This document shows, one piece after another, positions 40,278 through 54,849 of a stretch of 64,000 bases of DNA. The DNA is from Hydractinia symbiolongicarpus (taxonomy: Eukaryota; Cnidaria; Hydrozoa; Anthoathecata; Hydractiniidae). The notes below the pieces were generated by a model. That model ran no database searches. It was not told where the DNA came from and worked only from the letters and a program-made list of their open reading frames with translations. The stretch spans positions 21,576,001 through 21,640,000 of the forward strand of contig NC_079884.1 of assembly GCF_029227915.1 (NCBI RefSeq). The letters run 5' to 3'. Every line of letters begins with the position of its first letter. Position 1 is the first letter of the stretch. The position numbers were made by a program, and so were the translations under genes.

Positions 40278-43200
40278 ATGGCTGGCTTTGAAGAATCTGG
40301 TTTACCAGGACATCAAGCAATACGTGATGGTTTTCAAGGTTGTACAGAACCGGAAGTGTTTATTTCTTCTTTTCAGCAGGAAAATTGTGTCCTTTTGTCA
40401 TCCTTACGTCCTGCATTACAGCTACTTGATTTACAAGGACTAAAACGGACAACTTTCCATCAAACAGTGATAAATGATTTATCAGAACAGCTGTTAAAAC
40501 AAATAAATGAAGAATGTAGTGGGGAGAAATTGAAAGAATTATTAGACCATACATTTCAATTTATTCATGTGGATGTCTTAAGGCGAGTTATAATGGCGAT
40601 TATGAAAAAAGTACCAGAACTGAAACCAGAGTATGTCGAGCAAATTTCTGTAAATAAAGTCATTTATCAAGAATGTCCTATTGAAGTTAAACGAAGAGTA
40701 TGGATGAAAAAGCATCCACTGTTTGGAGAAGCTGTTGGTCCTATATTAAACAAATACATCGATGAAAAACACACTTTGTTATATTCAACAGAGAATGTTA
40801 GCAGCAGACAATTTTTTAATATTCCTCCCAGGCAAAGACGACAAAATCCTGTAATACAGGAGTTGGTTCAAATGATTGGATTCTCCATTGAATTATATAA
40901 TTTAGTATTGCAATTTTTAAGGACGTTGTTTTTAAGAACAAAACAGGAACATTACTGCTCTTTAAGAGCAGAACTTTTAATGGCGTTTCATGATGCAGAC
41001 GTAAAAGAGGTTCGACAAGTAGACCCTTGCCATAAATTTACCTGGTGTTTGGATGCATGCATAAGAGACAAAGTTATTGATAGTAAAAGACTTAAAGAGT
41101 TACAAACATTTCTTGACAGTATAAAAAAAGGCCAAGAAGAAGTAATCGGGTAATGTTATTTATTTTGTATGCCGCATTACAGAATTATATATGTCTTTTT
41201 GTATTTATGTATTTTTGTGACAACACTAAAACGTGTTTGAGTTAAGTTATGAATAAACAGCAGTTCCATTTCAACGACTTCTATATCTACTTTGCATAGA
41301 GATATTGCGATGATATTATGTGATCCATATGCAACGAACACAGTGGCATGCAGTATCCTTGTACAGCTTTCAAGACTTGTTAAAATGGATATGCTGCCAA
41401 GAGTAAGTAAAAAATTTTATTTATTTATTTATTGTAAAATAGGTTCAAATATGGCAGCTGAAATGTAGAATTTGAAATTTTAAATACGAATTTTTTGAAA
41501 CTTAAATACCAATTTTTGTAACTATATATGACATCAGCATAAATCATTTCTCAGCCTACAACAAATTTTATCTCGCTAATCTAATGTTTAAATGTAACTT
41601 TTAATAATCATTTTTCATATGTCCTTTGATGTCTATCCCATAATGCGTGAAAGGAAAACACCTTTGCGGCTTCTGCGTTTTTAGAAAATTTACAAAAGTT
41701 AAATTCCTCAAAGTCATTCGTGAGCTGCAAAAATGTTTTTTCCTGCAAATTGTTCTACGTATAAATGGTCTCAGAGAAATTCGTTTTTATGACACAAAAT
41801 TAATATCAACTAGTTAAAACTAGAGAAAAAAATTTTGTAGGTCTTTATCAAAAGGTCTTTTCTAAAAAAATGCAAAACATTTTTTGGTGAAACTGAACTG
41901 TAAGTGTCAGGCACAAACACTTCCTTTTTTAAAGTACAAGATAAAGAGTTTTTTAAAATTTAATTTGTCTAGAAAAAAACGCACAACGTTGGTTTTGTAT
42001 GCTCTGATCTGTAAAATACTGTTTTGCCACCTTAGACCGTACACTATTGCAGTAGGGTATTCCCTTTTAAAAGGGAAGAAGAATAAAAAAAATACAAGTC
42101 AAAAATGATGATTTAAAGTGGTGATTGCGCCGCCCCAAACTTTCTCCCACAACCAGATTCTTTGCTTTTAATGAGTATTTGTTCTGTTGGAACATATTGT
42201 TGCAAAATATGATCCAAAATATCCTTTTTAGTGTTATTATCTCTAACCTGTATTAACATTGATCTTTGATTGCTCAAACTTTATTTCTAGTCATCTCAAG
42301 ACCTGATGTTTTTAATTCGGCTACTCACGTTAAGCGTGTCTGCATGGAACATGATCAAGCTGCAAGAATTTCATGAAACCCCTGTTGTAAGTAAATATCA
42401 AGTAGCTTTTCTACTCCAAAAGATTTATTCTTGACAATGTTTATTACAGGCTTAGTATTTTCTTTTGACAGTGCGAAAAAGTGAAAGTGTGTTTGTAGGA
42501 GTTTATTTAAAGCTTACTTAGCGCAGATGGTGTAATGTTAGCGCATACGGTTTCATGGTCGATGCACTTTAAATGTAGTGTTGTCAGTCTATTTGATGCT
42601 ATGTACTGATTGCTAACCGGGTTGTGTGGCAGGCAAGCAAGTTAGAACAATGCTATATACGTATCTGGCGGTAATGTAACATAGTTACAGTCAGAGGAGA
42701 GGAAGAGCCAGCCGTTAGGGTGGAATCTCTAAGGACATTAAAACTTCCTGTTACTTACAAACTCACTTACTTTTCAATTCAATTTACCGACTGGTAGCCT
42801 TGTGGTAAAGCGTTCGCTTTCAGTGCGGGGGGTCTTGGGTTCAAAGTCCGGCTGAGTCACGCCAGAGACTGTAAAAGTGTGAATTTGTCCTTTCTGCTTA
42901 ACGCTCAGCATGAGATTAGATTAGATAAGAATAGGCGGTTGTCAGTTAAGCGATTGCTGTGCTTGCACGACTTTCGTAGCTCAAATGGGAGCTTTAAATG
43001 CGTTAGGACTCCTTCGCAGGACCCTATTGGGAAGCAGTACCAATAGGAACTAAGACGCTATCCTGGATAAATAATTTCTATAATATTATTAATAATAAAA
43101 AATGAAATAGAAAAACAAAAACTTGATCTCAAAACGCTTATAGGACATTAGTATTTGTAAGAAGTATCTGTTTTGCCTGATTTACATTTTCGAAAGAGTA

Positions 43201-46200
43201 CACTGAGATTATATAAGCATGCTTAAAAAACTACTTGAAGACAAATAGATCGCCGCTTAGTGTAAGAGCCTTCGCGTAGGGCAAATATCTTAAGTTTTTT
43301 TGGACGTTATTATGATCGAAATGTTAATAGGGAACTTATGGGGCAGTCTTTTATATCAATCATATATCAACAGCTACGATTTTGCCGTTGAATTTGTTGC
43401 TGTATCCGAAGCCAAGACGCTAGAAGCGTATACCGGGATATAGAGGTTGTAAAACCCCATCGTTGCCCTTGAGTAAGCATTTCAATATGGCAGAGAAGAA
43501 GTGATCGAAGTGTTGGAAAGCAACACTTTTGGTTAAATTTTAACTTTTTACGATATATCTGAAACGAATGTTTTTTTGTTTAATACTAATATGTTACGAA
43601 TGTTTTGAGATTGACTTATTTAAAAGCGGCTTGTAAGCTTTAAGGTGGTGTTTACTTTTAGATTAGATATTGCAAAAATGACTAATCTGTTGCAATAACG
43701 AGCGAGTGTACATGTGCTGAGTATGTTCACAGTTGCTTAGCTTAGATTCTATGTCCAGCTAAGTGTGCTTGAATATAAAGTACACTTTAAGTTTAAGAGC
43801 ATTCGTGGACAGTAAGTTTCGTGGCAAAGTTCGCGAATTTTTCGCATTTTGCGAGCATTGCTTTCGTGAATCGATGCTTTTGGAAAATTTCGCGAGAAAA
43901 ACTTTAGCGAAGTTGACCGAAATTCGCGCTGCCCGCAACTGTTTCTTCATTTAAGTTTTTACATCAATGAGCAATTTCCTTTTGTTCAAAACAGGAGCTT
44001 TTTCATAGGTTCATAAATTGGGCGTTTATCCAAGGGTGTGTTTATTCTAGAAGGCATTAAATAAGTGTTTAAGGCTTTCACATGACAATTTATTTTATCC
44101 TTTAGAATATTGATATCATAACACAATTTCTTCCCGTGTTAATGTCTGTCATGCTGGATGAACTAAACGAAGACAGTACGCCTGTTGCCATCCCAGAAAG
44201 TCTTTGGAACTTTATCGAAGACGATCTTGTTGCGCAAGTCATTCTGGCGTTCTATGTTAATCACTTGATACAAGTTAATAAAAGGTGAGGCGTAAGTGAA
44301 ATGAGAAGTACAGTATTTTTTTTATAAGTAACTGGTCTATAAGTAACTAAACTGGATTTGAAAAATTAATAAGCAACTTCAGATCTGTACAGTTGTGAGT
44401 ATAAGCAACTCTTTGATTTAAGAATATCAAACACTTAAAAGAAATAACTAAAACTCGCAGAAAAATAAATCTGCAATGACTTCTTCGGCGTGATAGTGAA
44501 GAATCTTTGATGTTCTTTTCATCAATCCGTTGTTTTTTTGGCTTTAAAAGAGTGCCTTCTTTTCGCATTTTCTAATGAAAGAAAAGTACGCAACTATTAA
44601 GCAACTTTAGAACTAGAAATTACCCGAGAATGAATAACTTGAAATGTGACCAAAATTCCAAGTTGCTTTAAAAAACCGTGTACAGTGGGTATATCAGTTA
44701 TTTGTGTGTGCATTATACTGTTCAAACATCGATTTCAACGTTAATGTTCGCTGTTCATTGTGGAATGACTGACGATACAGTAGTACTCCCATTTGAACTT
44801 AATTAATTAATTTTAATCTCGATTTACATTTGATACCATTTTCTTGGTATGCTTAAAAAGAAGGCTAGTTTTGGGTACTATTATTCCCAGTTTTTTTACG
44901 GCTATGTATTTTTCTGATTTTTTTTAATTTTGTCGGTGTAATACATGTTTTTTATTGAAGCAATTAAATTTCCAAAATGAGGCTTAAGGATGCTTATGAA
45001 AAGTATCATTTCAGGCTCCAAATACGCTTAGGTAATGCTTAATGGCAAACTTATCGGAATATGCTTATGAAAACACACGTTCAGGCGCAAAAAATGCTTA
45101 AAAAATATTGCATTTGCATTTTGAACATCAGTAATAGCTTAAATCTCACCACATACTGGTTAATTCAGATATAAGAATAAGAAGAAAGACTGCTCACGAA
45201 ACAAAAAACATAAAAACTTCACAACATGTTTTTAGGCTTCACATAATGCTTAGGATATGCTTAAAAATGACTAAATTTAAGCCTACAGATGCGTATAAAT
45301 GGTATGCTTCAAAAACACGTAGTTTTGTCGACTCGTTTTTTTTGTGTTTTTTCCCTTTCATTAAACGTACTGGTTGATTTCTGAAGTAGATGTATAAACA
45401 TTGTTTGTCATTATATGCTAGTTTGTATGACATCCATAACGATATGAAGCAATTTAAATTTTCTCAATTTTTCTAGACGAATGTGCAACGCAATGTTACC
45501 TCGCTATTCACAGACGTTAAAATCCAGTCCGGCCTCTTCCGCTGTCGTCAATTTACTCGTGCATTCAATGGTGCGGAACACGCAACAATTTACCGAACCT
45601 GCTCAGTGTGCTTTGTTGTTTGATCAGTTTTTATTCGTCTGGTTGGAATACGAAGATGTTTTGCACCATATTCTTCGCCTTCTGTGGTGTGTTCATGAGC
45701 ACATCGACAGTCAACTAATAGTACGGTTATTGACTGCTACTCAACCATCTTCTGAGGTAAAGACTTTGTAGTTATGGACTTTGTTTTATTGCACCGGGAA
45801 GAAACACCTTTAAAGATGGGGTCCCTTTTAGCGGCGCAGGGTGTCCAAATTGTCAGGAATGAAGAAAATATTGAAAAAATAGTCAAAATGTCAAAAGATT
45901 TGGTCTTCAGGAATTTTAGGTATCTTTTCTATCAACATGCATTGACATTCTCTTTAAGTATAACTGAAAAAGTGAAGAAAATGTCAGGAATCGTGGTCAA
46001 AAAATCTTAGGAATGCCGGAAAAGTAAAGAGTTAATATTGAGTGCAGACCTTGTAATTTGCGACATGATTTACTGTAAGAAGGATAGTTTATTGTTAAAT
46101 TTGTCCAGCAGACAATTCTTAAAATTTTTGCAAAAAAGAAATTCAACAGTGTCCAACGAATCAAATGATTTGAAATGGCTTTATGTTGTTTTCTCCGCGA

Positions 46201-46389
46201 ATTTTTACATCTAGTAAGTTTTTTTTCTTTCAGCATGCAGATGTTCTTCACGATCTCCATGCCAAACTTGTCGATCTCATCGCTTCATCCAAAGTAAGCA
46301 CGCCTTCGAGCATGGAACAGAACAATTCTCTCTCTCCTGCGCTTCAGCTATCTCCAGCGCTTTCTTCACCAGGACTACCGTTTGGGTGA
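40278..46389 (+). CDS. NELFB: Negative elongation factor B (NELF-B/COBRA1)
   Basis: Six exons: 40278-41149, 41300-41402, 42291-42386, 44106-44284, 45477-45756 and 46234-46389. Phases agree throughout, giving 561 residues (human about 580). The start at 40278 gives MAGFEESGLPG, close to the family's short N-terminus. A TTG six bases upstream is not preferred. Diagnostic blocks are EVKRRVWMKKHPLFGEAV, LVLQFLRTLFLRTKQEHYC, SLRAELLMAFHDADV and DPCHKFTWCLDACIRDK, all near-identical to vertebrate NELF-B. Exons 2-5 supply the helical repeat body, which contacts NELF-C and NELF-E. The last exon has HADVLHDLHAKLVDL and a Ser/Pro-rich tail. The protein is a nuclear subunit of the complex that pauses RNA polymerase II near promoters. 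Unusually, more than half of it sits in one long first exon. No defect is seen. Confidence 0.95.
42784..43075 (+). mobile_element. tRNA-derived SINE, family B, full-length
   Basis: The tRNA-like head has an A box (TGGTAGCCTTGTGG, near 42792) and a B-box-like GGGTTCAAAGTCC (near 42838). The body contains TAGCTCAAATGGGAGC and ends with AGTACCAATAGGAAC. Inverted copies lie at 30375-30615 and 62376-62631. It lies in NELF-B intron 3. Confidence 0.82.
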
Positions 46390-47689
46390 TTGGAAGGAAA
46401 ATGTCTTATAAAAGTTTACTGATTTCTTTGCGAATCGAATTCTCGCTGACACGAGTAAATTTTAAGTTTTCTTTGTGAAGAGGGAAAGGAAAAATTTTTG
46501 ATACTGTTTTTCCTGAATAATTTTTAAAGTGAATTTGGAGAAATAATTAATGTTTGCTATATTTAACTATAGGAATTTTCAGGATATTTATGCATTTTTA
46601 ACCGAAAGTCTGTTTTTCACTTTAAACAATTTTTTCACGGAAAGGAACAGAAATAGAACAGAGCAGAAAATTTTCTGCTAGTAATTTCCACTTCATAATA
46701 TTGCGCACAATATAATACAGGAAGTATACACACTGCGCAATTTTCACAAAATAAAATAATCTGATTAGCTTTTCTGTTCCTGTCCCTTCTGTTGTGCGGA
46801 AAATTTTCTTGAAGTAGAAAACGGCCCTTAAATGCCGCTCGTAATCGATGCATGCCAAGCCACTAATTTCAGAGTTTTAAAGGCTTCTTTATTGCTGTCT
46901 TGAGTGATAGGTTAATCGTCACCAAATAATGACGAGTATTGTTCGTAGATGTTTCACACGCTCGGTTTTATTTATCTTATTTTTACTTTAGAGTATAAGT
47001 TACCCTGTAATATATGTAAGAAAAATTATATGCGTTCAATTCATAAATTTCTAAAGTTTAATCCTTTATAGCAAATAAGTCCCGACTCATCTTTTCTCAA
47101 AGACGTGCATTTCGCGAATAAACTGTTTTATGATTTTTGCGAAGATTTTCAACTTGGCTGTACAGAAAAAGTGTATAAATAAGGAAATAATTGTGCATTG
47201 GTTGATTTGAACACAAAAAGTGGCAGGTGCAATTTTTCCATTTGCGTTTTGACGACTTCACAAGTTGCGTTTAGTTCTTCTGGTATTTATTGTAATGAAA
47301 CAAAACAAACTTTTAAATTTCATCTGCCTCCCCAGACTTGTTTCCAGGTTGCGATGCCTTTTTACATCTACTGAAGACAAGTTTGTCACTTCCACTAATT
47401 CTCCATCCACCATAAAAATATACTGAAGCAAAACCGAAGAACCAAAGTTACTTTCATTTTTTTATCAGAGATTGTTTTTAGACAAATGAAACGTACACAA
47501 CGGAACATACTGAAAAGTGGGTCCTAGAATATGTTTTTTAAAAAAGTATTCAAACTTTAGAAGTTTAAAGCAATATTTAAAAAAGAAATTAGTATAAGAA
47601 ATGTCCGAAACTGCTGCTGAAGCCTTCCCCTATGGCATTTGCAGTTTCGCGCAGGTTATGCATAATTCATTCAAGCGTAACTAATAGAT
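46390..47689. other. Intergenic stretch between NELF-B and the peptidase gene
   Basis: It holds the NELF-B 3' UTR and presumably the promoter of the next gene. No coding exon is recognised. Confidence 0.4.
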
Positions 47690-50600
47690 ATGCTATTGCA
47701 AATATGTGCTGAACGTGCGTTAGCTTTTCGATCTGCACACTTGGAGCAATCAAATCAAAGCTCCACTGCAAATATGATACTAAAGTTGTTTAATCGGGAG
47801 AGAGTCACGTATTTTAGCATCCTTACCATTTCAGTTATTGCATCGTTCTTTATTGGGTACAAGTACAACAAGCTTCCGCAATCAGTGAAAATAGAGTTTA
47901 GTAAAAATTTACATGTAGATAGACGAGAGACTGTTGAAAAACGTAACTTTGAATCCCGAGATCGCACACCTGGGGATGTGGAATACGAAGATAAGGAATA
48001 CCACGAACATGGAGTTAAAAGTGTTAATGCGACCTACTTAGAAGAAACGCTGAGGTTTAGTGTGCTTTAGTTGTGTTTATAACATCATACCAACTTTGTG
48101 CCCAGGATATTTTATATTATCTCGGCTGGAAACGCTTTGGCTCTTGAATGGCGTTAATTTCTACAATGATGCTCTAATATACAAATTGCAATACATCCTT
48201 TGTGATCATTTTATTAAAGAAATGTTAAATTTGTGAATGTGACATTTGTTGTATCACATCTTGAATTATTTTTAGTTTTATAACGTTTTACTATAAAATA
48301 AGTTTGTAAGGAAGTATAAATATTAAGGGAAAAGCACATAAAGTAAGGAAGATTACTAGGATGTCTTATTTTCTTAACAGGCAAGACTGGCTCAATACTA
48401 TGGTGCATTAGGAGTATTGTTGTATGGTGATCCTGAAGACTTTGGTGAAACAAATGTGACAGGGTACCCTCATTCTTGGGATTTGCCAGCTAGTGCAATT
48501 CCTAGAGGAAACATTGTAAATGTGAAAGGTGATCCATTGACACCTCTTTACCCTTCCATCGGTAAGGTTGATGTAATTTCTTTTGTTAGCTTTGTTTGCA
48601 GCATGTCGAATAAAGAGGAATCTCTGAAAAAATTACAGTTAAAACCCATTTTTTATGAAAATTCCCTTACTTTGTTGCTTTGTTCTGAGAAATAACAAAA
48701 TGTTTTGGAATCTTTTTTAGATTGTCAAAATTAGAGTAGTCATATTGTACGCATCAGTACTTTCTTAAGATCCCCCCTAGCCACTTATTGTTAAGTTATA
48801 TTAAATTCGTATTACCTGCAATTAAGGCATGCTAATGTGTGCAAAAACATAGGGCAGGCTATATAAATGTTAAACCATATAGGTCACTACAATAGTAAAG
48901 TGATGTTTTAGATGGCATGTATCGCAGAAAGGAAAACGAGATTGACTATCTTCCCAAAATTCCTGTAACGCCAATCAGTTACATCGATGCTTACTCACTG
49001 TTAAGGTATGACAAGCTAATATTTTAAATGCTATTGCAGAGGCTGAGCTTTTATGGTTTCTATTTGTTTTACGTCTTCACCCTTTTCCACATACCATCTG
49101 TCAGGTAATGTTTTTTGTCAGATTTTTATACACAACAAAAGTGTATTCGAATAATCATTAAATATAAGTTCTCATACCTTCTCACTGCAATAAGAAAACA
49201 GGCAGTAGTAAAATATCTAACTTAATTATCTTTATAAATTACAATAAGAGGGGACATTCTCTTTCAATCTTAAAATATGTCAATACTTCAGTCAAAAATA
49301 CAGGAAATCTTAAGTGATTTTGATATATGAAATTTATCAACACATCAACAAAAAATAGTGCAATGAAAAAGAGAAAATTTTAAAGATGGTCTCCACAAAT
49401 GTGCTGTTTTTACATTAGGCACATTTGTCAATGTTATGTTGTATAGAATTTCGGGGTATTTAAGTTTAAAATCTTAACAATGCAAATGTTTGTATTGTCT
49501 TGTAATGTAAGCATATTAAAAGAGTAAATAGCAGATTATGTAGTTGACTTAGATGGCTTTAAAGCATCGCCAAAGTTGAACTTTTTAGCAGTCTGGTGTT
49601 GGCTGCATTTATCTTTTTCGTAATGTATCCAAAATACTGCTGTTATAAATTATATTAATTGTAGAAGTAATGATGCCCAAACACTAAAAATCTCTTTTAT
49701 AACGTTTAAATGCAACAAACATTAAACACATGGTTCTATTCAATACAAATATAAGCAATTAAGTTCTCTGTTCCTGAACACTTGTGTATATGAAAAGTTT
49801 ACAAATACAAACTGCTAGATTTTTGTAATCCTATTCAATTTTTCTTTTAACAATGGAAGAGTTCTTCCGTATTCTTATTTTGCATTTCGTGGCCCATTTA
49901 TTAAAAAAGCATATATTTCTTTTTATAACAAATTATGGACTTACTATTTACTGTTTAACATAACCTTGCTCTATGCCAGTTATATTTTTTATGATAGAAC
50001 ATAAAAAATGAAAAGTAGGCGATGTTTTAATGCTTCACAAAGCTGCTACCTTTTCTCTACATATTCAACATTTTAATTTGTTCTTTCTCATTTATCACAG
50101 CATAATGGATGGCTTAGAAGTGCCAGATCCTTATTGGCAGGGTGGTTTAAATTTTACATACCGTGTCACTTCAAAGACTAAGAGGTCAGTATGAAAATAA
50201 GGCCTACTTGTAAGAAAAAGTATGTACAGTCTATCAGCTGTACATCGACCGTGTACATAAGTTGTGATAACGTGCAAGAAAAAACCCACACCTTACAAGT
50301 ATCTGAATAATTTTCAGTGCTAACACCAAAACATTTCTGTTCGTTTCTACCGATTCTGTCATCTGTTTGTTCAAAGTTAAGTTTAAGTGTATTTTGTTCG
50401 TTTTGCCGACCTATTTTGTCATTGCACTTGTGTTAGAAATTTGTAATGGCATACTCATAAAACTTGGATATTGAGTTATCGTTTTATATTCCTTCTTTCA
50501 AGTATAAGTTTTGTCTTTTTGTGCACTTCAACATCTTTAAAGATACAAAACCTAAAACAAACCTTTGAAGTCATAAATCCTGATGAAGTAGAAAACATTT

Positions 50601-53600
50601 AGTTACATTTAATAATTAACTTTTCTTATGTAATAAAGAATTTGTGCTATGCGAATTTAAGCGAGCACAAAGACATGCTGTAAAAGTAGATTGAGTTATG
50701 CGTACTTATTCTTGGTTTTGTATTGTTAGGTCATTGCGAATGAAAGTCGATACACCTAAAGAAGTAAGAACTATAAATAATGTTGTTGGCACGATTGTTG
50801 GTGCAACAGAACCAGGTAGGAGTCTGATTGTGCTGGCTGATATTTTTGGATTCTTGCAAGAAAAAAACTTGAAAAACGTTATTTGTTGCATATTTTAAAA
50901 AAAAGGTAGGCAATCCCGGGAAATAAATAAATAGAGACCAGGAAGAACTTTAGACATTTTAGGCTTGCTGATGCTGCAATAGCGCGATTAGTGTTTTAAC
51001 TCTGCATTGTGTAATTAAAAGTTTCTATCATTTTACTTACTAATCCGGCACACTGAAAAAACGAAAAACTTGGAACAATTCAGAGATTTTTTAACATCCT
51101 GTTTAACAAAAATCAGCTTGTTAAAACTGCTCTTAGTGTTCTGCTAATGCCATTCTTACGTCATCAAAATATTAATTTTGAATTTTTATTGATTGATTGA
51201 GAAATGCAACATCCTCCGATATTCTTGAAAATGTGTTCCAACAATATTTCTTCTCATGTTAAGATTGTGTGTAATTACAACTTGTTTTGTGTTAGATCGT
51301 ATCGTTATAATTGGTAACCACAGAGATGCTTGGGTATTTGGAGGTGGTGATCCATCAAGTGGTACCACCTGTTTAATGGGTATAGCTAGAGCGCTTGGAC
51401 AAATGTTGGAGATTGGTATATATACATTTATTCCGACTTTTATTCCCCTTGCAGTCTTACGGTATTTTAAACCTAAACATAATTTAGATTTTTGTTGGAA
51501 ATAGCATAGTATAAAAGTAGTTGAAGGATCTGAGTGTTGAATGACACCCTAAATATCTTTAGATCTTACATATTATATATTCCATAACATATTTCAGTTT
51601 TTAAACCTTAATGCTTTTACTGAATTTTGCTTTAGCGCTCTTCATCTGCCTCATAGTTTTTTATTGATACTAGTCGTTAGCCCGTGAAAAATTCCACTGG
51701 TTCGCCCTTCCTTTTTATACCGTACTCCGTGCGTCTCGCTACTTGCGCAGCTAAGCTACCATTTTGCGTGACAAACGGACAGACGTATACGGGTATTATA
51801 ATATAGATGTAAATATTTTTTTTTTAGGCTGGCGTCCAAGAAGAACCATTATGATAGTTAGCTGGGACGCAGAGGAGTACGGTTTGATGGGCTCTGTTGA
51901 ATGGGTTCAAGTATGTGGAAATTTGTGTTAAACATATGGTGAACTAGCTTGTGTGCGGGGATTTGATCTGGCCAAAATCCTTAAGAATTTGTTTATAATT
52001 ATATTTCATCGTTTCAAATCATATGTAGTCCGTTTTGAGTATGTGCGGACTATCTGTTATTCACTAAATCAAATCAATGTACCTATATTCTGTTTTTTAA
52101 AAAACACATTTAAAAAAAAAATATGGAATGTCAAACAACCTTTTTCGAAAACTATATGGTTCAAACAACAATTTTCACTGCCCTACCCTCTAGCTACTGC
52201 AGTATAATATGGGTAGCATACCCGAGTTTTGAAGTGGAAGTAATCGTTATTTGTTGTTGTTTAAAGGAATATCATGCAATATTATCTACCAGAGCAGTGG
52301 TGTATATTAACGTTGATATTGGTGTGTCAGGTAGGGAAACATAATTCGTATCTTGTACAGCCCTACAGACTTCCTCAGTTCCAAGTGGAACGCCCGCCTT
52401 TAATGCATGAAATACCACACTTTTGATCATCAGCTTTTGCTATGACGCTATTTCAGATTTTAGATTTGCGTTTGTATTTCTTGTGAAGAATGAGGCATGC
52501 ATATACCGTGAAACACCTAATATAAGCACTTATTCTGTGTGTGCTCTCCCTACCCATAGTTAACGAGTTTAAGATTCGGAAAACATGTTTTTACCCCCCC
52601 CCCCCTTCCCCCTTTTTCTTGCCTGTTGATAAAAGGCTTTTTTTGGCGATGATATTATAAACTTGTAGTCAAATATCTAGTGTGGTAGTAATTTTCGCAC
52701 AATTTCCTCAATTTAGCGAAATCTCAAAAAATATTAGCTTTTGCAAACCGCAAGATTTTGATGTTATTTTTTCATGGTCATCCTTTAATTTATTTCAGAA
52801 TCACATTTTAAAACTGCTAAAGGTTCAAACTATACCTAAAACAAAAACCACACAGCAGTATATTTTTACATCCTTTTTTATTTGGATAAAGTTTTCACAA
52901 AATTGAAAACACACAAGAAATTTTTTCTTTAAGATAGAAAAAATAGTTCGTTTTTTTTTTTTTTTGGGGGGGGGGGATTTGGTTTAAAGCAGTGATAGCT
53001 ATAAACATAAATATATTAACGATGTCATCTTCAAAGAGGTTCAGTTTTCTTTTTTAACTTCCAGGCAACTATTCTCTTCGAGCGAAATCAACATCGCTAC
53101 TTATGGACAAACTCTTTTCCATCACTAAGAAGGTATGAAACATTAATAGCGAAAGTCCTGATAGTTTAATTTTCCCTTGAATGTTATTGTATTTTCTGAA
53201 TGTCCTTGAATGCCTAAAATATACTCAAAAAGATGTAGCCATTGCTATGTGGTTTGACTTCTGAATTCTTAAACTATTGTGTTTTTCTCAACTTGCTTGT
53301 CTCACCCTCTGTCTGTGATTAGAATTTTTATTTTTCTGGAAAATAATTTTGAATGGTCACTTTAACACACATGTTGAAACTATAATTAAAAGCAGTATTT
53401 GTTAAGAGGGAGTACGGTGCGAAGGGATGATATGACATGAAAAACATGTTCGTGTTGTTTACAGGGTGGTTACCACGCCTGGAAACTACAGGAAATGAAA
53501 AATATTCCTGGGGAAAAGTCCTGATATTTGCAAAAATGAGAAAAATCCTAGGAAATAATTTTTCAGAATTTTTGTTTAGGTTCTGTTTTTTCAATCTTCA

Positions 53601-54814
53601 GATTGTGAGAATTTATTTTTTATTTTTTCTCATGGAAATTTCCGTTTTGATCGATCAAAATTTCTCATGGAAAAAGTCATATAAAACTCTTAAAAAATGC
53701 CACCCTGGACATTTTTCTAAACAACACCTATCGTCATATTCCTTGTTCTCGACAACCTTAGTTAATCTTAACATCACTAAAAAGCCAACAATAGATTCCA
53801 GTTTTGCAAATAAATTTATGTGTTGATTTTTTTGTAGATGTTGGACCCAGATCATCATCAAAAGAAAGAATTAGAAAAGTCCAGTAGTCTGTATGAAAAC
53901 TGGAGACAGAAGATGCCGAATCCGAAAAACGCTGATGAACCAACGTAAGTCTAACCCGAAAAGCATCTTTAATGTCAGAACCGTTCTTATTTTTCTGTAT
54001 ATTTAAAAGGCTACAGATCTTTCCAATGCGATATATAAAGCATTCAAGCAAATATTCCGTTGTTTGATTTTTAATGAACTTTCTTTGGTACAAAGTGTAA
54101 GAGCTTACGTTTTTATGGGAATTGGTTTTTAATATTTCTGTTCATAATCAATTTAAATGTAATTGGTAATTAGCTTCCTTGATGTCCCCAAAGAAATTCA
54201 ACTGATTTGAAAAAACGTCTTTTTGGTGGGAAATAGCTTTTTTAAAAAAAAAGGTTCTATTTTTTTATCATTTTTTGACGAATTTCCAGAATTATTGTGG
54301 CTTCACTTCATTTTTAATGCTATAAGTAATATTCTGACACAAAAATGCTGATTATAACAGAAACACGCAAGAAAAGTTTCTGTCTTTTAATAAAATTGTT
54401 TAAATGGACAATGCTATAAATAAAGTCGGACCGAATGAAAAAAATGCAAGGAGGCTGCTTAAACTGTTTTTTTAATCGAGACAGAAGATTTCCAGTCCTG
54501 ATTTGCTTGTATACTTAGAGTCGAAGTTAACATCAAATTGATCTTCAGCAAACTCTTCCCTTAGTTATATTAAGTTTTTAATTTGTGCCGCATGTACTGC
54601 TCTGATTTTTCTGTAACACATATTTTATATGATGTAGGTATCAGCCATTAGGAAGCGGAAGCGATTTTGCAGCGTTTTATTCATTTTTGGGCGTTCCTTC
54701 CATCGATTTGCGATATATGTATAACGAGGTAAGTGGATGTGTCTGACCTCATTGGTTATCCACTGACTAAAGCATTTTACATTTGAACTATATATTAAAT
54801 AACTTATTAAATAA

Positions 54815-54849
<35 letters not shown>

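Noticed and set aside
43763-43954. Overlapping open frames on both strands in NELF-B intron 3
   Set aside because: The segment is rich in TTCGCGAA-like inverted motifs, which open both strands; no protein resemblance and no splice frame.
52590-52616. Long C and, at 52950-52978, T/G homopolymers as a possible regulatory or quadruplex site
   Set aside because: Simple runs of this type occur by slippage and are prone to sequencing error; nothing else supports a function.
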